Shown here piece after piece: positions 40,353-49,688 of a stretch of DNA of 64,000 bases (positions are counted from its first letter, which is position 1; each line of letters begins with the position of its first letter). The stretch comes from Rhodoferax aquaticus. Lineage in GTDB: Bacteria > Pseudomonadota > Gammaproteobacteria > Burkholderiales > Burkholderiaceae_C. A program made the position numbers and the translations under genes. The DNA lies in assembly GCF_006974105.1 (NCBI RefSeq), contig NZ_CP036282.1, forward strand, positions 2,728,001-2,792,000. Direction: 5' to 3'. The notes under the pieces were generated by a model, which was not told the DNA's origin, made no database searches, and saw nothing but the letters and a program-made list of their open reading frames with translations.

Positions 40353-41485
40353 CCGCTTCTGACGCACTGCATATCAACGGCGTGTGCAAGGCCTACGGGC
40401 CCCATACCGTGCTCAATGACATCGACCTCGTGGTGGCCACCGGCAGCCGCACGGCCATCGTGGGCCCCTCTGGCTCAGGCAAGACCACCTTGCTGCGCAT
40501 CATTGCAGGCTTTGAAACCCCTGACACCGGCAGCGTCACACTCGGCGGCGTGCAAATGGCCAATGGCCCCACCGCCATGCCAGCCCACAAACGTGGCATT
40601 GGCTTTGTGCCGCAAGATGGTGCCTTGTTTCCCCACCTGAGCATTGCCGACAACATTGGCTTTGGTCTCGCTCGCCATGCGCCAGACCGCGCAGACCGCA
40701 TCACCGAATTGATGGACATGGTGTCATTGGATGCAGCCTTGCTCAAACGCTGGCCGCATGAGTTGTCTGGCGGTCAACAGCAGCGCGTGGCCTTGGCCCG
40801 AGCCTTGGCCCTGCGCCCAGCCTTAATGTTGCTGGATGAGCCTTTCTCTGCCCTAGACACCGGCTTGCGCGCCAGCACTCGTAAGGCCGTTGCGCAGCTG
40901 CTGAGCAAAGCAGGCGTGACTACTATTTTGGTGACCCACGACCAAGCAGAGGCACTCTCATTTGCCGACCAAGTGGCGGTCATGCGTGCTGGCCAATTGG
41001 TGCAAGCGGGCCCTCCGCGCGAGCTGTATTTGCACCCCAAAGACCCTGCCATTGCCAGCTTTTTGGGCGAAAGCATGGTCTTGCCCGCCCAACTCACCAA
41101 AGGCTGGGCCGACTGTGCGCTAGGTCGCGTGGCGGTCAGCAACCAGCAACGCATCGGTAGCGCGCAAATCATGTTGCGCCCCGAGCAATTGCACGTTGCC
41201 TTGATCCCCACCGTCACATCCATCGCTCCGACCGAGCGCCCATCCGTGTATGGCAGCGTGGTGGACTGCGACTTTGGCGGAGCGGAGTGCAGTGTCACAG
41301 TCGAACTGGCCCAAGCCCTGCGCGTCACCGTGCATTGCCCCAGCAGCACCGCGCCCGCGGTGGGCACCCGTGTGACGCTGAGCGTGAGCGGCAACGCACA
41401 TGTGTTTGACAGCACCGAACTATCTGTCCCGCCTGAGGAGCCCCAAGGGCCCGTGTTGGCCAGTGCCAACGTGGCTGCGGTTTAA
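40349..41485 (+). CDS. fbpC: Ferric iron ABC transporter ATP-binding protein
   Basis: 378 residues. The ATPase has Walker [10 protein letters not shown], signature [15 protein letters not shown], Walker [13 protein letters not shown], and the switch His in [10 protein letters not shown]-terminal TOBE-like domain (about 270-350) is typical of the MalK/FbpC group and may carry regulation. Coupled to the permease gene. Confidence 0.94.
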   Translation: MTASDALHINGVCKAYGPHTVLNDIDLVVATGSRTAIVGPSGSGKTTLLRIIAGFETPDTGSVTLGGVQMANGPTAMPAHKRGIGFVPQDGALFPHLSIADNIGFGLARHAPDRADRITELMDMVSLDAALLKRWPHELSGGQQQRVALARALALRPALMLLDEPFSALDTGLRASTRKAVAQLLSKAGVTTILVTHDQAEALSFADQVAVMRAGQLVQAGPPRELYLHPKDPAIASFLGESMVLPAQLTKGWADCALGRVAVSNQQRIGSAQIMLRPEQLHVALIPTVTSIAPTERPSVYGSVVDCDFGGAECSVTVELAQALRVTVHCPSSTAPAVGTRVTLSVSGNAHVFDSTELSVPPEEPQGPVLASANVAAV

Positions 41486-41553
41486 TCACTACCTACTCGC
41501 CGTCAACACTGAGCGACCAGGCATCCGCACGACGATCAACCGAGCACGCTGAC

Positions 41554-42465
41554 ATGGCCATTGGGCACTACATCAAAGAAATTGGGCGCGGCAAAGATGG
41601 TGCACGGCCACTCACCCGAGAACAAGCGGCAGACTTGTTTGGCCAAGTGCTGGATGGCAGCGTGACCGACTTGGAAATGGGGGCGTTTTGCGTGGCCATG
41701 CGCATCAAAGGCGAAACCGACCAAGAAATGGCCGGCTTTCTGGATGCCACCTATGCGCGCATGCAGCGTGTGCCGTCAGCGCAGACAACAAGCCCCACCA
41801 TCGTGATCCCCACCTACAACGGTGCGCGCAAACTGCCGGTGCTCACACCCTTGCTCGCCTTGCTTTTGGCTCGCGAAGGCTTACCTGTCTTGATACACGG
41901 CACCGCGACTGAGTCCAGCCGTGTGTTTACCTCCAAAGTGCTTGCAGCGCTTGATATACCTGCGCAGACCGCTATGACAGAGATAGCACCGGGAGCAGTC
42001 AAGTTCTATCCGACCGCTTTGCTGTGCCCTGGCTTGCAGCGCCTGTTAGAAGTGCGGCGCGTGCTCAACCTGCGCAACCCAGCACATAGCTTGGTCAAGC
42101 TCATGAACCCGTGTGCAGGCAAAGGCTTGCTAGTCACCAGCTACACGCACCCCGAGTACGCAGTGTCCATGGCCGCGACCCTGCAACTTCTGAATGCCAA
42201 CGCCCTGCTGATTCGCGGCACCGAAGGCGAAGCGGTGGCCGACCCTAGGCGCACACCCAAAATGCAAGCCATTGTGGGAGGCGTAGCCCAAGACTTGGAC
42301 GCCTACCAAGGCGGGTCCTTAGGCGTCCTTCCCGATCTCCCGAAAAGCACTGACACCGACATCACAGCCGCGTACATACGCCAAGTGCTTAGCGGCACAC
42401 AAGCGGTACCCCAGCCCATTGCGCAGCAGGTCGCTACCATTGCAAAATTGGCCGCCGGTATCTAG
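41554..42465 (+). CDS. ybiB: DNA-binding protein YbiB (TrpD2 family)
   Basis: 303 residues related to anthranilate phosphoribosyltransferase: N-terminal helical part GRPLTREQAADLFGQVLDG-like and a glycosyl-transferase-fold body. YbiB/TrpD2 proteins lack TrpD activity and bind nucleic acid; E. coli YbiB is LexA-regulated. The segment 41950-41986 resembles a decayed interspersed repeat. No trp genes nearby. Confidence 0.88.
   Translation: MAIGHYIKEIGRGKDGARPLTREQAADLFGQVLDGSVTDLEMGAFCVAMRIKGETDQEMAGFLDATYARMQRVPSAQTTSPTIVIPTYNGARKLPVLTPLLALLLAREGLPVLIHGTATESSRVFTSKVLAALDIPAQTAMTEIAPGAVKFYPTALLCPGLQRLLEVRRVLNLRNPAHSLVKLMNPCAGKGLLVTSYTHPEYAVSMAATLQLLNANALLIRGTEGEAVADPRRTPKMQAIVGGVAQDLDAYQGGSLGVLPDLPKSTDTDITAAYIRQVLSGTQAVPQPIAQQVATIAKLAAGI
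41950..41986 (+). repeat. Possible decayed interspersed repeat in ybiB
   Basis: GATATACCTGCGCAGACCGC followed by TATGACAGAGATAGC resembles the right half of the repeat (GATATTGCGCAAGCAGCTAT ... ATAGC). The protein is not obviously longer here, so this may be chance. Confidence 0.25.
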
Positions 42466-42508
42466 GATGGTCAAAACCCTTTGCAATGAATGAACGGAGG
42501 ATGTTTTC

Positions 42509-42877
42509 ATGATCGGCTATGTCACACTGGGAACCAATGACTTGCAGCGTGCCGCTGCCTTCTACGATGCCTTGTTGACGGAGATTGGCGCGGCTCGGCT
42601 CTGGGATATCGGGCATGGAATTGCTTGGGGCACCGCAATGGACAAACCTTGCCTTGCCATTCTCCAACCATTCAACAAAGAACCCGCCTCCGTGGGAAAT
42701 GGCACCATGGTGGCACTTGCTGCCAATAGCAAAGAAACGGTCGACCGGCTCCACGCCAAAGCGCTAGCGCTGGGCGCCAAAGATGAAGGCCCCGCTGGCC
42801 CACGTGGAGACAGCTTCTACGCGGGTTACTTCAGAGACCTTGAAGGCAACAAATTCAGCGTTTTTTGTACGCAGTAG
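42509..42877 (+). CDS. VOC family protein
   Basis: 122-residue single glyoxalase/bleomycin-resistance-like domain: opening IGYVTLGTNDLQRAAAFYDA and closing YFRDLEGNKFSVFC. Many members of this subgroup lack a catalytic assignment. An AACGGAGGA ribosome binding site lies at 42492-42500. Stand-alone. Confidence 0.88.
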   Translation: MIGYVTLGTNDLQRAAAFYDALLTEIGAARLWDIGHGIAWGTAMDKPCLAILQPFNKEPASVGNGTMVALAANSKETVDRLHAKALALGAKDEGPAGPRGDSFYAGYFRDLEGNKFSVFCTQ

Positions 42878-42949
42878 CACCATAGGCGCAGACGCCATTC
42901 TTCACGGCGCGCATCTTGGGGCGTGAACTGGGCGTCTACACTTGCGCCC

Positions 42950-44212
42950 ATGAAAAAGTTTGATGTCGTAGTGATGGGTGCCGGTGCAGCGGGCTTGTTT
43001 TGTGCCGGCGTGGCCGGGCAGCTGGGCCTGAGCGTGCTGGTTTTGGACCACAGCGAGAAGGTGGCCGAAAAAATCCGCATTTCAGGCGGGGGCCGCTGCA
43101 ACTTCACCAACGTGGACACAGCGCCCGCCAACTTCTTGAGCGACAACCCGCGCTTTTGCCGCTCCGCGCTGTCTCGCTACAGCCCACGTGACTTTGTAGC
43201 CTTGCTGCAAAAGTACCAAGTGCCTTTCCATGAAAAGCACAAAGGCCAATTGTTTTGTGACCGCTCCGCCGAAGACATCATCAACACGCTGTTAGCAGAG
43301 TGCGAACTGGGCAAAGTTACCCGCTGGCAACCGTGCAGCGTCAAAAACATACGCTTTTTAGCCTCTAGCGCCCATGGAGTAAGCGCAGACAGCTATGAAA
43401 TTGATAGTGACCGTGGCATCATCCAGAGTTCAGCCATCGTGATAGCCACAGGCGGCTTGTCCATTCCCAAGATAGGCGCGACCGACTTTGGCTACCGCGT
43501 GGCCAAGCAGTTTGACATTCCCATGGTGGAAACTCGCCCGGCTTTGGTACCACTCACCTTTGACGCGGATGCATGGGCACCCTTTGCCCAGCTCTCGGGC
43601 TTGTCCTTGCCCGTACACATTGCCACGGGCAGCAAAAAGGAACGGGTTGTCTTCCACGAAGACTTGCTCTTCACCCACCGGGGCTTGAGTGGCCCGGGTG
43701 TCTTGCAGATTTCCAGCTATTGGAAGCCGGGTACCCCCTTGCAGCTGAACCTTGCCCCGCTGGTAGACGTGGCGGCTACGCTTAGCCAAGCCAAAGCCAG
43801 TTCGCGTAAACGCATTGCCAATGAATTGGCAAGTTTGGTTCCGTCACGCTTGGCTGAAACCTGGGTTGCACAAGGCGCTGCGCTGGGCCACAACTGGGAA
43901 CGACCCATCATGGAAGCGTCGGACAAGGCGCTCACAGCACTGGCAGAGCGCCTAAGCCGCTGGGAACTCTTGCCCACCGGTACCGAGGGCTATAAGAAAG
44001 CCGAAGTCACCGCTGGCGGTGTAGATACCAAAGCACTCTCCAGCCAAACCATGGAGTCCCGCCAGCCGGGGCTTTACTTCATCGGTGAGGTGGTGGACGT
44101 GACGGGTTGGCTGGGTGGCTACAACTTCCAATGGGCTTGGGCCAGCGGTTTTGCCTGCGCCCACGGCTTGGCCGCCAAGCTACGCCCCAGTGCCAACATC
44201 GAGCCAGCCTAA
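42950..44212 (+). CDS. HI0933/YhiN-family flavoprotein
   Basis: 420 residues. FAD-binding is shown by VVMGAGAAGLFCAGVAGQ near the start, the family motif KIRISGGGRCNFTN, and the C-terminal VTAGGVDTKALSSQTMESR and VDVTGWLGGYNFQWAWASG. No activity is established for this NAD(P)/FAD-dependent group. The coding sequence contains an in-frame copy of the interspersed repeat (43361-43407) encoding SSAHGVSADSYEID. The start at 42950 (MKKFDVV) is preferred to 42923. Confidence 0.92.
   Translation: MKKFDVVVMGAGAAGLFCAGVAGQLGLSVLVLDHSEKVAEKIRISGGGRCNFTNVDTAPANFLSDNPRFCRSALSRYSPRDFVALLQKYQVPFHEKHKGQLFCDRSAEDIINTLLAECELGKVTRWQPCSVKNIRFLASSAHGVSADSYEIDSDRGIIQSSAIVIATGGLSIPKIGATDFGYRVAKQFDIPMVETRPALVPLTFDADAWAPFAQLSGLSLPVHIATGSKKERVVFHEDLLFTHRGLSGPGVLQISSYWKPGTPLQLNLAPLVDVAATLSQAKASSRKRIANELASLVPSRLAETWVAQGAALGHNWERPIMEASDKALTALAERLSRWELLPTGTEGYKKAEVTAGGVDTKALSSQTMESRQPGLYFIGEVVDVTGWLGGYNFQWAWASGFACAHGLAAKLRPSANIEPA
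43361..43407 (+). repeat. Interspersed palindromic repeat, in-frame copy in HI0933 gene
   Basis: GCCTCTAGCGCCCATGGAGT, AAGCGCAGACAGCTATGAAA, TTGATAG. It is read in a different phase from the copy in the FtsX permease gene (GCC TCT AGC here, CCT CTA GCG there). Confidence 0.75.
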
Positions 44213-44419
44213 GGCAAATTCCCATAAATCCGGGGCAAATGGCGCCATTTGTCTTAAAAATCCACGCCCAGCAAGACCCCTAGGGTTATAATGCAAGGCT
44301 TTTCTGGCATACCCCGTCGGCCAATACTAGTTACAGACGGGGAATACCGCTGAACGTGGCATGTGGGGCCCGATCTCCCCCCGTGACTGGCGACAGCACA
44401 TTTTGGATAACATTACGTA
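44213..44419 (+). promoter_or_regulatory. rpsU promoter and structured leader
   Basis: A perfect 16-bp palindrome (44236-44251, CAAATGGCGCCATTTG) follows the HI0933 gene. A perfect -10 TATAAT is at 44287-44292, with no good -35. The roughly 120-base leader has a hairpin of CCCCGTC (44312-44318) with GACGGGG (44336-44342), a further G/C-rich pairing near 44365-44382, and the palindrome ATTACGTAAT overlapping the rpsU start codon. The ribosome binding site is weak (only GGA at 44405). Confidence 0.5.
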
Positions 44420-44632
44420 ATGACAACGATCCGTGTAAAAGAAAACGAACCCTTTGACGTAGCGCTGCGCCGCTTCAAGCGCACCATCGAAAAATTGGGC
44501 CTTTTGACCGACTTGCGTGCTCGCGAGTTCTACGAAAAGCCAACCGCAGTGCGTAAACGTAAAAAGGCTGCTGCTGTTAAGCGCAATTACAAGCGTATTC
44601 GCAGCATGCAATTGCCCAAGAAATTGTTCTAA
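44420..44632 (+). CDS. rpsU: 30S ribosomal protein S21
   Basis: 70 residues, the usual S21 length: [20 protein letters not shown] at the start and a strongly basic C-terminus ([15 protein letters not shown]). S21 sits near the 3' end of 16S rRNA by the anti-Shine-Dalgarno. Followed by a terminator, then yqeY. Confidence 0.98.
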   Translation: MTTIRVKENEPFDVALRRFKRTIEKLGLLTDLRAREFYEKPTAVRKRKKAAAVKRNYKRIRSMQLPKKLF

Positions 44633-44658
44633 ACAGAACAGCTTTCAAGGCTCAAAAA

Positions 44659-44690
44659 GCTCGCTTGGGGACGCTCCAGCGGGCTTTTTT
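44659..44690 (+). terminator. Intrinsic terminator after rpsU
   Basis: GCTCGCT (44659-44665) pairs with AGCGGGC (44678-44684, one G-T pair), followed by six T. Confidence 0.8.
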
Positions 44691-44721
44691 CATTTTGCTC
44701 ACCATTCTTAGGATTTAAGCC

Positions 44722-45171
44722 ATGTCATCACTCAAAGACCAAATTACCGAAGATATGAAAACGGCCATGCGCGCCAAAGACAGCGAGCGCTTGGGCACCA
44801 TCCGTTTGCTGCTGGCAGCCTGCAAGCAAAAAGAAGTCGATGAGCGCGTGGTTTTGGATGATGCAGCCGTGGTGGCCATCGTGGACAAGCTGATTAAGCA
44901 ACGCAAAGATTCGATTGCTGCGTTTATCACAGCTGCCCGCCAAGACTTGGCCGACAAAGAAGAAGCTGAGCTCAAGGTACTGCAAGCCTACTTGCCACAA
45001 CGCATGTCTGCCGATGAAGTTTTGGCCGAAGTCAAAGCTATTGTGGCTGAGTTGGGTGCTGCAGGACCCGGCGACATGGGTAAGGTCATGGGCGTGGTGA
45101 AAACACGCTTGGCCGGTAAAGCCGAAATGGGCACCGTGTCTGCCGCCGTAAAAACAGCCTTGGCAGGATAA
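44722..45171 (+). CDS. yqeY: GatB/YqeY domain protein
   Basis: 149 residues, the YqeY family with similarity to the tail domain of the GatB amidotransferase: LKDQITEDMKTAMRAKDSERLGTIRLLLAA at the start (given as family start, residues 3-32), the PQRMSADEV stretch, and GDMGKVMGVVKTRLAG. The rpsU-yqeY pair is usual, but dnaG and rpoD, which often follow, are missing here. Function unknown. Confidence 0.93.
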   Translation: MSSLKDQITEDMKTAMRAKDSERLGTIRLLLAACKQKEVDERVVLDDAAVVAIVDKLIKQRKDSIAAFITAARQDLADKEEAELKVLQAYLPQRMSADEVLAEVKAIVAELGAAGPGDMGKVMGVVKTRLAGKAEMGTVSAAVKTALAG

Positions 45172-45189
45172 ACGCCAAAGGCCTGAGGT

Positions 45190-45210
45190 GCGGGGTGCTT
45201 GCCACCCCGC
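45190..45210. terminator. Hairpin between convergent yqeY and pmbA
   Basis: GCGGGGTG and CACCCCGC form a perfect 8-bp stem with loop CTTGC. No T-run follows, so a role in termination is uncertain. Confidence 0.4.
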
Positions 45211-45228
45211 CACCATGACTCGCGGTGC

Positions 45229-46623
45229 TTAAGAGCCAGCCACCTTCATACGGTTGATCAGCACCGAACCTACCGTCTTGGCACCGTAGTTATAAGTATC
45301 CGCGCCAATCGCTTCGATGCCCTTGAACATGGCCTTCATATTGCCAGCAATGGTGATTTCATGGACGGGATAGGCAATGCGGCCGTTTTCCACCCAAAAA
45401 CCGCTCGCACCACGCGAGTAGTCACCGGTCACGTAGTTGGTGCCCTGGCCCATCAATTCGGTCACAAACAAGCCGGTACCCAGTTTTTGCAGCATCGCAT
45501 CCAGGTCATCGCTAGATTTGGTTAGACGCGACGTAAACGTCAGGTTGTGGGAGCCACCGGCATTGCCCGTGGTCTTCATGCCCAGTTTGCGAGCGGAGTA
45601 GCTGGACAGAAAGTAACCCTGCACGCGCCCTGCGTCCACCACTTTGCGAGCCTGCACCCGCACGCCTTCATCATCAAACGGGGAGCTGCCTTTGCCGCCC
45701 AAGATGAACGGATCTTCGTAAATGTCGATGTGCTTGGGAAACACGGGCTTGCCCAAAGAGTCCAGCAAAAACGTGCTCTTGCGGTACAAAGCACCACCAC
45801 TCACTGCCTGCACGAAGGAGCCCAACAGGCCGGCAGCCAGCGGGGACTCAAACAACACGGGGCATTCCACCGTGGCAATCTTGCGCGCCTTCAGGCGGCT
45901 CAAAGCGCGCTGCGCGGCATAGCGCCCAATGGCTTGGGGCGATGCCAAATCTGAGGCACGGCGCATCGAGCTGTACCACGCGTCGCGCTGCATGTCTTTG
46001 CCCTTACCGGCAATGGGCGACACCGACATGGAGTGGCGTGAACTGGCGTAGCCGCCACGGAACCCATTGCTATGGCCACTGACAAAATGCGACTGTTGGG
46101 CAGATACCGCAGCACCTTCGCTATTGGTGATCTTCTTACTCACGCCGAGTGCCGCGGCTTCACATTCCATAGCCAATGTGGCAGCCTCTTCGCTAGTCAG
46201 TGCCCATGGGTGGAAAAGGTCTAAATCACGGGCGCGGTCACTGGCAGACGCCAAGTCGGCATCGTCCGGCAAGCTGGCAAACGTGTCTTCGGCCGTGAAG
46301 CGAGCAATGTCATAGGCAGCCTGCACGGTCTGCGCAATGGCTGCCTGCGAAAAATCTGACGTACTTGCATTGCCTCGGCGATGCCCCAAGTACACCGTCA
46401 CGCCCAAGGACTTATCGCGGTTTCGCTCAACATTTTCTAGCTCACCATGGCGCACAGAGACGCTAAGGCCGCACCCTTCAGACACTTCGGCACCCGCTTG
46501 CGTGGCGCCAAGCTTCTTGGCGTGGGCCAAGGCAGAGTCCACCAATGACTCGAAATAAGGGCGACTATAAGCAAAGCCGCTGTCGGCGGGTTTGGTCTGT
46601 AGGAGGGATTTTGGTTTCTTCAT
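45229..46623 (-). CDS. pmbA: Metalloprotease-family protein PmbA (TldE)
   Basis: 464 residues, the normal PmbA/TldE length. Typical stretches are SVRHGELENVERNRDKSLGV near residue 55 and the C-terminal GASGFWVENGRIAYPVHEIT. PmbA pairs with TldD in a protease that processes microcin/CcdA-type substrates; PmbA itself lacks the HExxxH motif, and none is seen here. Divergent from yjgA by 23 bases. Confidence 0.96.
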   Translation of the reverse strand: MKKPKSLLQTKPADSGFAYSRPYFESLVDSALAHAKKLGATQAGAEVSEGCGLSVSVRHGELENVERNRDKSLGVTVYLGHRRGNASTSDFSQAAIAQTVQAAYDIARFTAEDTFASLPDDADLASASDRARDLDLFHPWALTSEEAATLAMECEAAALGVSKKITNSEGAAVSAQQSHFVSGHSNGFRGGYASSRHSMSVSPIAGKGKDMQRDAWYSSMRRASDLASPQAIGRYAAQRALSRLKARKIATVECPVLFESPLAAGLLGSFVQAVSGGALYRKSTFLLDSLGKPVFPKHIDIYEDPFILGGKGSSPFDDEGVRVQARKVVDAGRVQGYFLSSYSARKLGMKTTGNAGGSHNLTFTSRLTKSSDDLDAMLQKLGTGLFVTELMGQGTNYVTGDYSRGASGFWVENGRIAYPVHEITIAGNMKAMFKGIEAIGADTYNYGAKTVGSVLINRMKVAGS

Positions 46624-46646
46624 AGCGGAGGCTATGATACTTGGCT

Positions 46647-47306
46647 ATGTCACGTAAACTAAAAAAAGGCTATTTCGTCAAGGGCAAATTCGTTGCTGAG
46701 GGCAGCGAACTTGACTTGGAGTTCAAACGCGAGCTCAAAGGCACCGACGAAGCCACCCGCACCGACCTTAAGCGCGAAAGCGATGAACTTCAAAAACTGG
46801 GCGAAGAATTGCTCACCTTGCGCACCGAATTGATGACGCGCATTGCGTTGCCTGACAAATTGATTGAGGCGGTCGCCGAAGCCAAACGCATCACCAACTT
46901 TGAAGGCAAGCGCCGCCAAATGCAGTTCATCGGCAAGTTGATGCGCAAGCTCACCCCCGAAGTGTTGGAAGACGTGCGCAAGGCGCTGGTGGAGCAGCAC
47001 ACTCCGTCGATTCAAGACACTATGGTCTTGCACCAGTCAGAAGTCTGGCGTGACCGCCTGATTGCCGAGGACGACGCTGTGGGCCAATGGCTCACCCTCA
47101 GCCCCGCGACCGATAGCCAACAACTACGCTCTTTGATTCGCCAAGCGCGCAAAGACGCTAAGCCCGAAAAGCCAGGTGAAGCCGTACGCCATGGCCGCGC
47201 TTACCGTGACATTTTCCAACTCGTGCGCGAGCAGCTTTTGGAACACCGCGCCGCAAGCAAAGCGGGCCCCGCCGCAGCTGACGACACAGAAGACGGCGAA
47301 GCGTGA
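46647..47306 (+). CDS. yjgA: Ribosome biogenesis factor YjgA (DarP, DUF615)
   Basis: 219 residues, mostly helical and charged. The start MSRKLKKGYFVKGKFVAEGS matches the family, so ATG 46647 is used rather than TTG 46641. YjgA/DarP associates with late 50S precursors. Its last codons overlap the GTG of mog by four bases. Usual neighbour of pmbA in this group. Confidence 0.94.
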   Translation: MSRKLKKGYFVKGKFVAEGSELDLEFKRELKGTDEATRTDLKRESDELQKLGEELLTLRTELMTRIALPDKLIEAVAEAKRITNFEGKRRQMQFIGKLMRKLTPEVLEDVRKALVEQHTPSIQDTMVLHQSEVWRDRLIAEDDAVGQWLTLSPATDSQQLRSLIRQARKDAKPEKPGEAVRHGRAYRDIFQLVREQLLEHRAASKAGPAAADDTEDGEA

Positions 47307-47920
47307 GCGACTCCACTGCAGTGATGCCACCTGAAACCGTCAAGATCGGCATTGTGTCGGTCAGTGACCGGGCTTCTAGCGGCGTCTATGAAGACAAAGG
47401 CTTGCCCGCCCTGCGCACTTGGCTTGCAAGTGCCTTGCTGAACCCCATCACCTTTGAGGCGCGCTTGATTGCGGATGAGCAGACGCTCATCAGTGCTGCG
47501 CTCATCGAGTTGGTGGATGCAGGTTGCAGCTTGGTTTTGACAACAGGCGGTACAGGCCCAGCTTTGCGCGACGTCACACCAGAGGCGACATTGGCAGTTG
47601 CCCACAAAGAAATGCCAGGCTTTGGCGAACAAATGCGGCGCATCAGCCTCGAATTTGTACCCACTGCCATTTTGTCGCGCCAAGTCGCAGTGATTCGCGA
47701 CAAGACCCTCATCATCAACTTGCCTGGCCAACCCAAGTCCATCGCGGAGACACTGGAAGGTCTGAGAGACAACCAAGGCACGTCACTGGTGCCGGGCATT
47801 TTTGCAGCGGTGCCCTATTGCATTGACTTGCTGGGTGGTCCCTACCTAGAAACGGTAGACACAGTGTGCAAGGCCTTTAGGCCCAAAACTGCGCAACGCC
47901 CTCCCCGCACAATGGGCTAA
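47303..47920 (+). CDS. mog: Molybdopterin adenylyltransferase Mog
   Basis: 205 residues. The MPT-binding motif TTGGTGPALRDVTPEAT and the start IGIVSVSDRASSGVYEDKG are diagnostic. It adenylylates molybdopterin before molybdenum insertion. GTG start within the yjgA stop (GTGA). Some members are MoaB/CinA-like, but the length and motifs favour Mog. Confidence 0.94.
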   Translation: MSDSTAVMPPETVKIGIVSVSDRASSGVYEDKGLPALRTWLASALLNPITFEARLIADEQTLISAALIELVDAGCSLVLTTGGTGPALRDVTPEATLAVAHKEMPGFGEQMRRISLEFVPTAILSRQVAVIRDKTLIINLPGQPKSIAETLEGLRDNQGTSLVPGIFAAVPYCIDLLGGPYLETVDTVCKAFRPKTAQRPPRTMG

Positions 47921-47927
47921 AGCGCGC

Positions 47928-48701
47928 CTACTTCCCGACAAGCTCATTCAAGCGGGCTGCTTCAAAGCACTCTTTACGGGCTGCATCGGTTGGCACACAG
48001 TCACCGTTCGCTGCAGCTGTCGATAACTTTTCAATAGCCTGCCACAGCATGGCAATTTGATGCTCTTGGCCTGCTGCGGAGTCAATCAAGCCCCGCAATG
48101 CTTGGCTTACCGGGTCATCGTCTTGGGTGATGCCATAGGCCGTGAATTTGCGGTCTTGGCTGGTGACATCTGCGCTCTCCCCTTGTTTAGAGGGAATGAT
48201 GCGTGCCGGTATGCCCACCGCGGTCGCACCGGCGGGCACAGGTTTGATCACTACAGCGTTGCTACCAATCTTGGCACCGTCACCCACGACAAAACCACCC
48301 AAGACCTTCGCGCCCGCACTGACCACCACATCTTTACCCAAGGTGGGGTGGCGTTTCGCCCCTTTGTACAAAGAGGTGCCACCCAAGGTCACGCCTTGGT
48401 AAATGGTGCATCCGTCGCCAATCTCGGCGGTCTCCCCCACCACAACACCCATGGCATGGTCAAAAAACACGCGTTCACCAATTTTGGCGCCGGGATGAAT
48501 TTCAATGCCAGTAAAGCCTCGGGCCAAGTGCGAGATAAAACGTCCCAACCATTTCAGTCCGTGGGTCCAGCACCAATGCGCGCGCCTGTGCAAAACCAAA
48601 GCATGCAGTCCTGGGTAACAAGTCAACACCTCCCAAGTGCTGCGCGCAGCGGGGTCACGGTCAAGAATGCACTGGATGTCGGAACGTAGTCGAGAAAACA
48701 T
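47928..48701 (-). CDS. cysE: Serine O-acetyltransferase
   Basis: 257 residues: an N-terminal helical domain (about 1-75), then the left-handed beta-helix of hexapeptide repeats ([20 protein letters not shown] to [22 protein letters not shown]), with the catalytic Asp/His pair DHAMG and the acetyl-CoA loop [15 protein letters not shown]. First step of cysteine synthesis. The start at 48701 (MFSRLRSD) avoids overlap with trmJ. The C-terminal tail of about 85 residues is longer than in short CysE forms. Confidence 0.94.
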   Translation of the reverse strand: MFSRLRSDIQCILDRDPAARSTWEVLTCYPGLHALVLHRRAHWCWTHGLKWLGRFISHLARGFTGIEIHPGAKIGERVFFDHAMGVVVGETAEIGDGCTIYQGVTLGGTSLYKGAKRHPTLGKDVVVSAGAKVLGGFVVGDGAKIGSNAVVIKPVPAGATAVGIPARIIPSKQGESADVTSQDRKFTAYGITQDDDPVSQALRGLIDSAAGQEHQIAMLWQAIEKLSTAAANGDCVPTDAARKECFEAARLNELVGK

Positions 48702-48711
48702 ACGGTTAAGT

Positions 48712-49536
48712 TTATCCGCTCGCCTTTTCACTTACAGCGCGTGCAGACATTTGCAAAATGGACTTGGCAATGCCCCGTAAGATGTGAATCTCTTCTTGCG
48801 TCACAGCCGCGCGATTGACCAACTGGTTCAGACGCGGCATCAACTTCTTAGGCGCCTCTGGGTCTAAAAAATCCAAAGCAACCAAGGCCTGTTCCAAGTG
48901 GGCCAGCATGCCACTCACCTGCGCGGCATCCGCAGCCAAGTTGTTGCGTGATGCGGCAGCCTCTGCCGGTTCGATGGCGCTAAACCCACCGAGCGCCAAA
49001 CGCCACTCGTAAGCGATCACCTGCAAAGCGGCACCGATATTCAAGGAACCAAACTGGGGGTTGCTGGGAATCGAGAGGCACACATGGCTGCGGTACACAT
49101 CTTCATTGCGCATGCCAAAGCGCTCGGAGCCAAACAAAAACGCGATGCCTGTCTGCGCTACATGAGCGGCCGTAGTCTGGGCCAAATCAGGCCCTGGCGC
49201 ACATGCAGACTGCGCAAGCAGCTGCGTTTTTGATAGCATTTCAAAATGCTCACGCGGCGTGGTGGTGGGTGGACCAAAGTCACGCGGCGTCATAGCCGTT
49301 GCACACAAGTGCGTCATCCCGTCCAAGGCCTCGTCCAAGGTTTCCACAATGCGGGCCTTAGCCAGCACGTCCAAAGCACCACTGGCACGCTGGATGGTTT
49401 CTTCCCGGCGCAACACATTGGCCCACCGAGGTGCTACCAACACCAAGTCATCAAAACCCATGGTTTTCATGGCCCGCGCGGCTGCGCCCACATTGCCAGC
49501 ATGGCTGGTATTAATTAAGATGAATCGCGTTTGCAT
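48712..49536 (-). CDS. trmJ: tRNA (cytidine/uridine-2'-O-)-methyltransferase TrmJ
   Basis: 274-residue SPOUT methyltransferase methylating position 32 of tRNAs. Motifs: [22 protein letters not shown], the SAM-knot stretch [16 protein letters not shown], and [15 protein letters not shown] segment of about 16 residues near 99-116 ([18 protein letters not shown]) is encoded by an inserted copy of the interspersed repeat and is not expected in the family. Eleven bases upstream of cysE on the same strand. Confidence 0.93.
   Translation of the reverse strand: MQTRFILINTSHAGNVGAAARAMKTMGFDDLVLVAPRWANVLRREETIQRASGALDVLAKARIVETLDEALDGMTHLCATAMTPRDFGPPTTTPREHFEMLSKTQLLAQSACAPGPDLAQTTAAHVAQTGIAFLFGSERFGMRNEDVYRSHVCLSIPSNPQFGSLNIGAALQVIAYEWRLALGGFSAIEPAEAAASRNNLAADAAQVSGMLAHLEQALVALDFLDPEAPKKLMPRLNQLVNRAAVTQEEIHILRGIAKSILQMSARAVSEKASG
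49191..49237 (+). repeat. Interspersed palindromic repeat, in-frame copy in trmJ
   Basis: GCCCTGGCGCACATGCAGAC, TGCGCAAGCAGCTGCGTTTT, TGATAGC. It lies inside trmJ on the strand opposite to the gene, so trmJ reads its complement. Confidence 0.75.
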
Positions 49537-49688
49537 GGTGTCTAAATGGCCGCTCTGTGGCCTTGGTGGCGCAGTTATTTGGATTTAACGACAGTGCTAG
49601 GGTGCACTCTCTGGTCAAGCCCGGTAAAATGTGCGTATTGTCGCCGTCTGCATCGCCTGATGGATCTCACTAGTTCTTAATAAAATTT

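Noticed and set aside
41950..41986. Repeat-like sequence in ybiB as proof of insertion
   Set aside because: Similarity is limited to the right half and the protein does not look longer here; kept only as a weak candidate.
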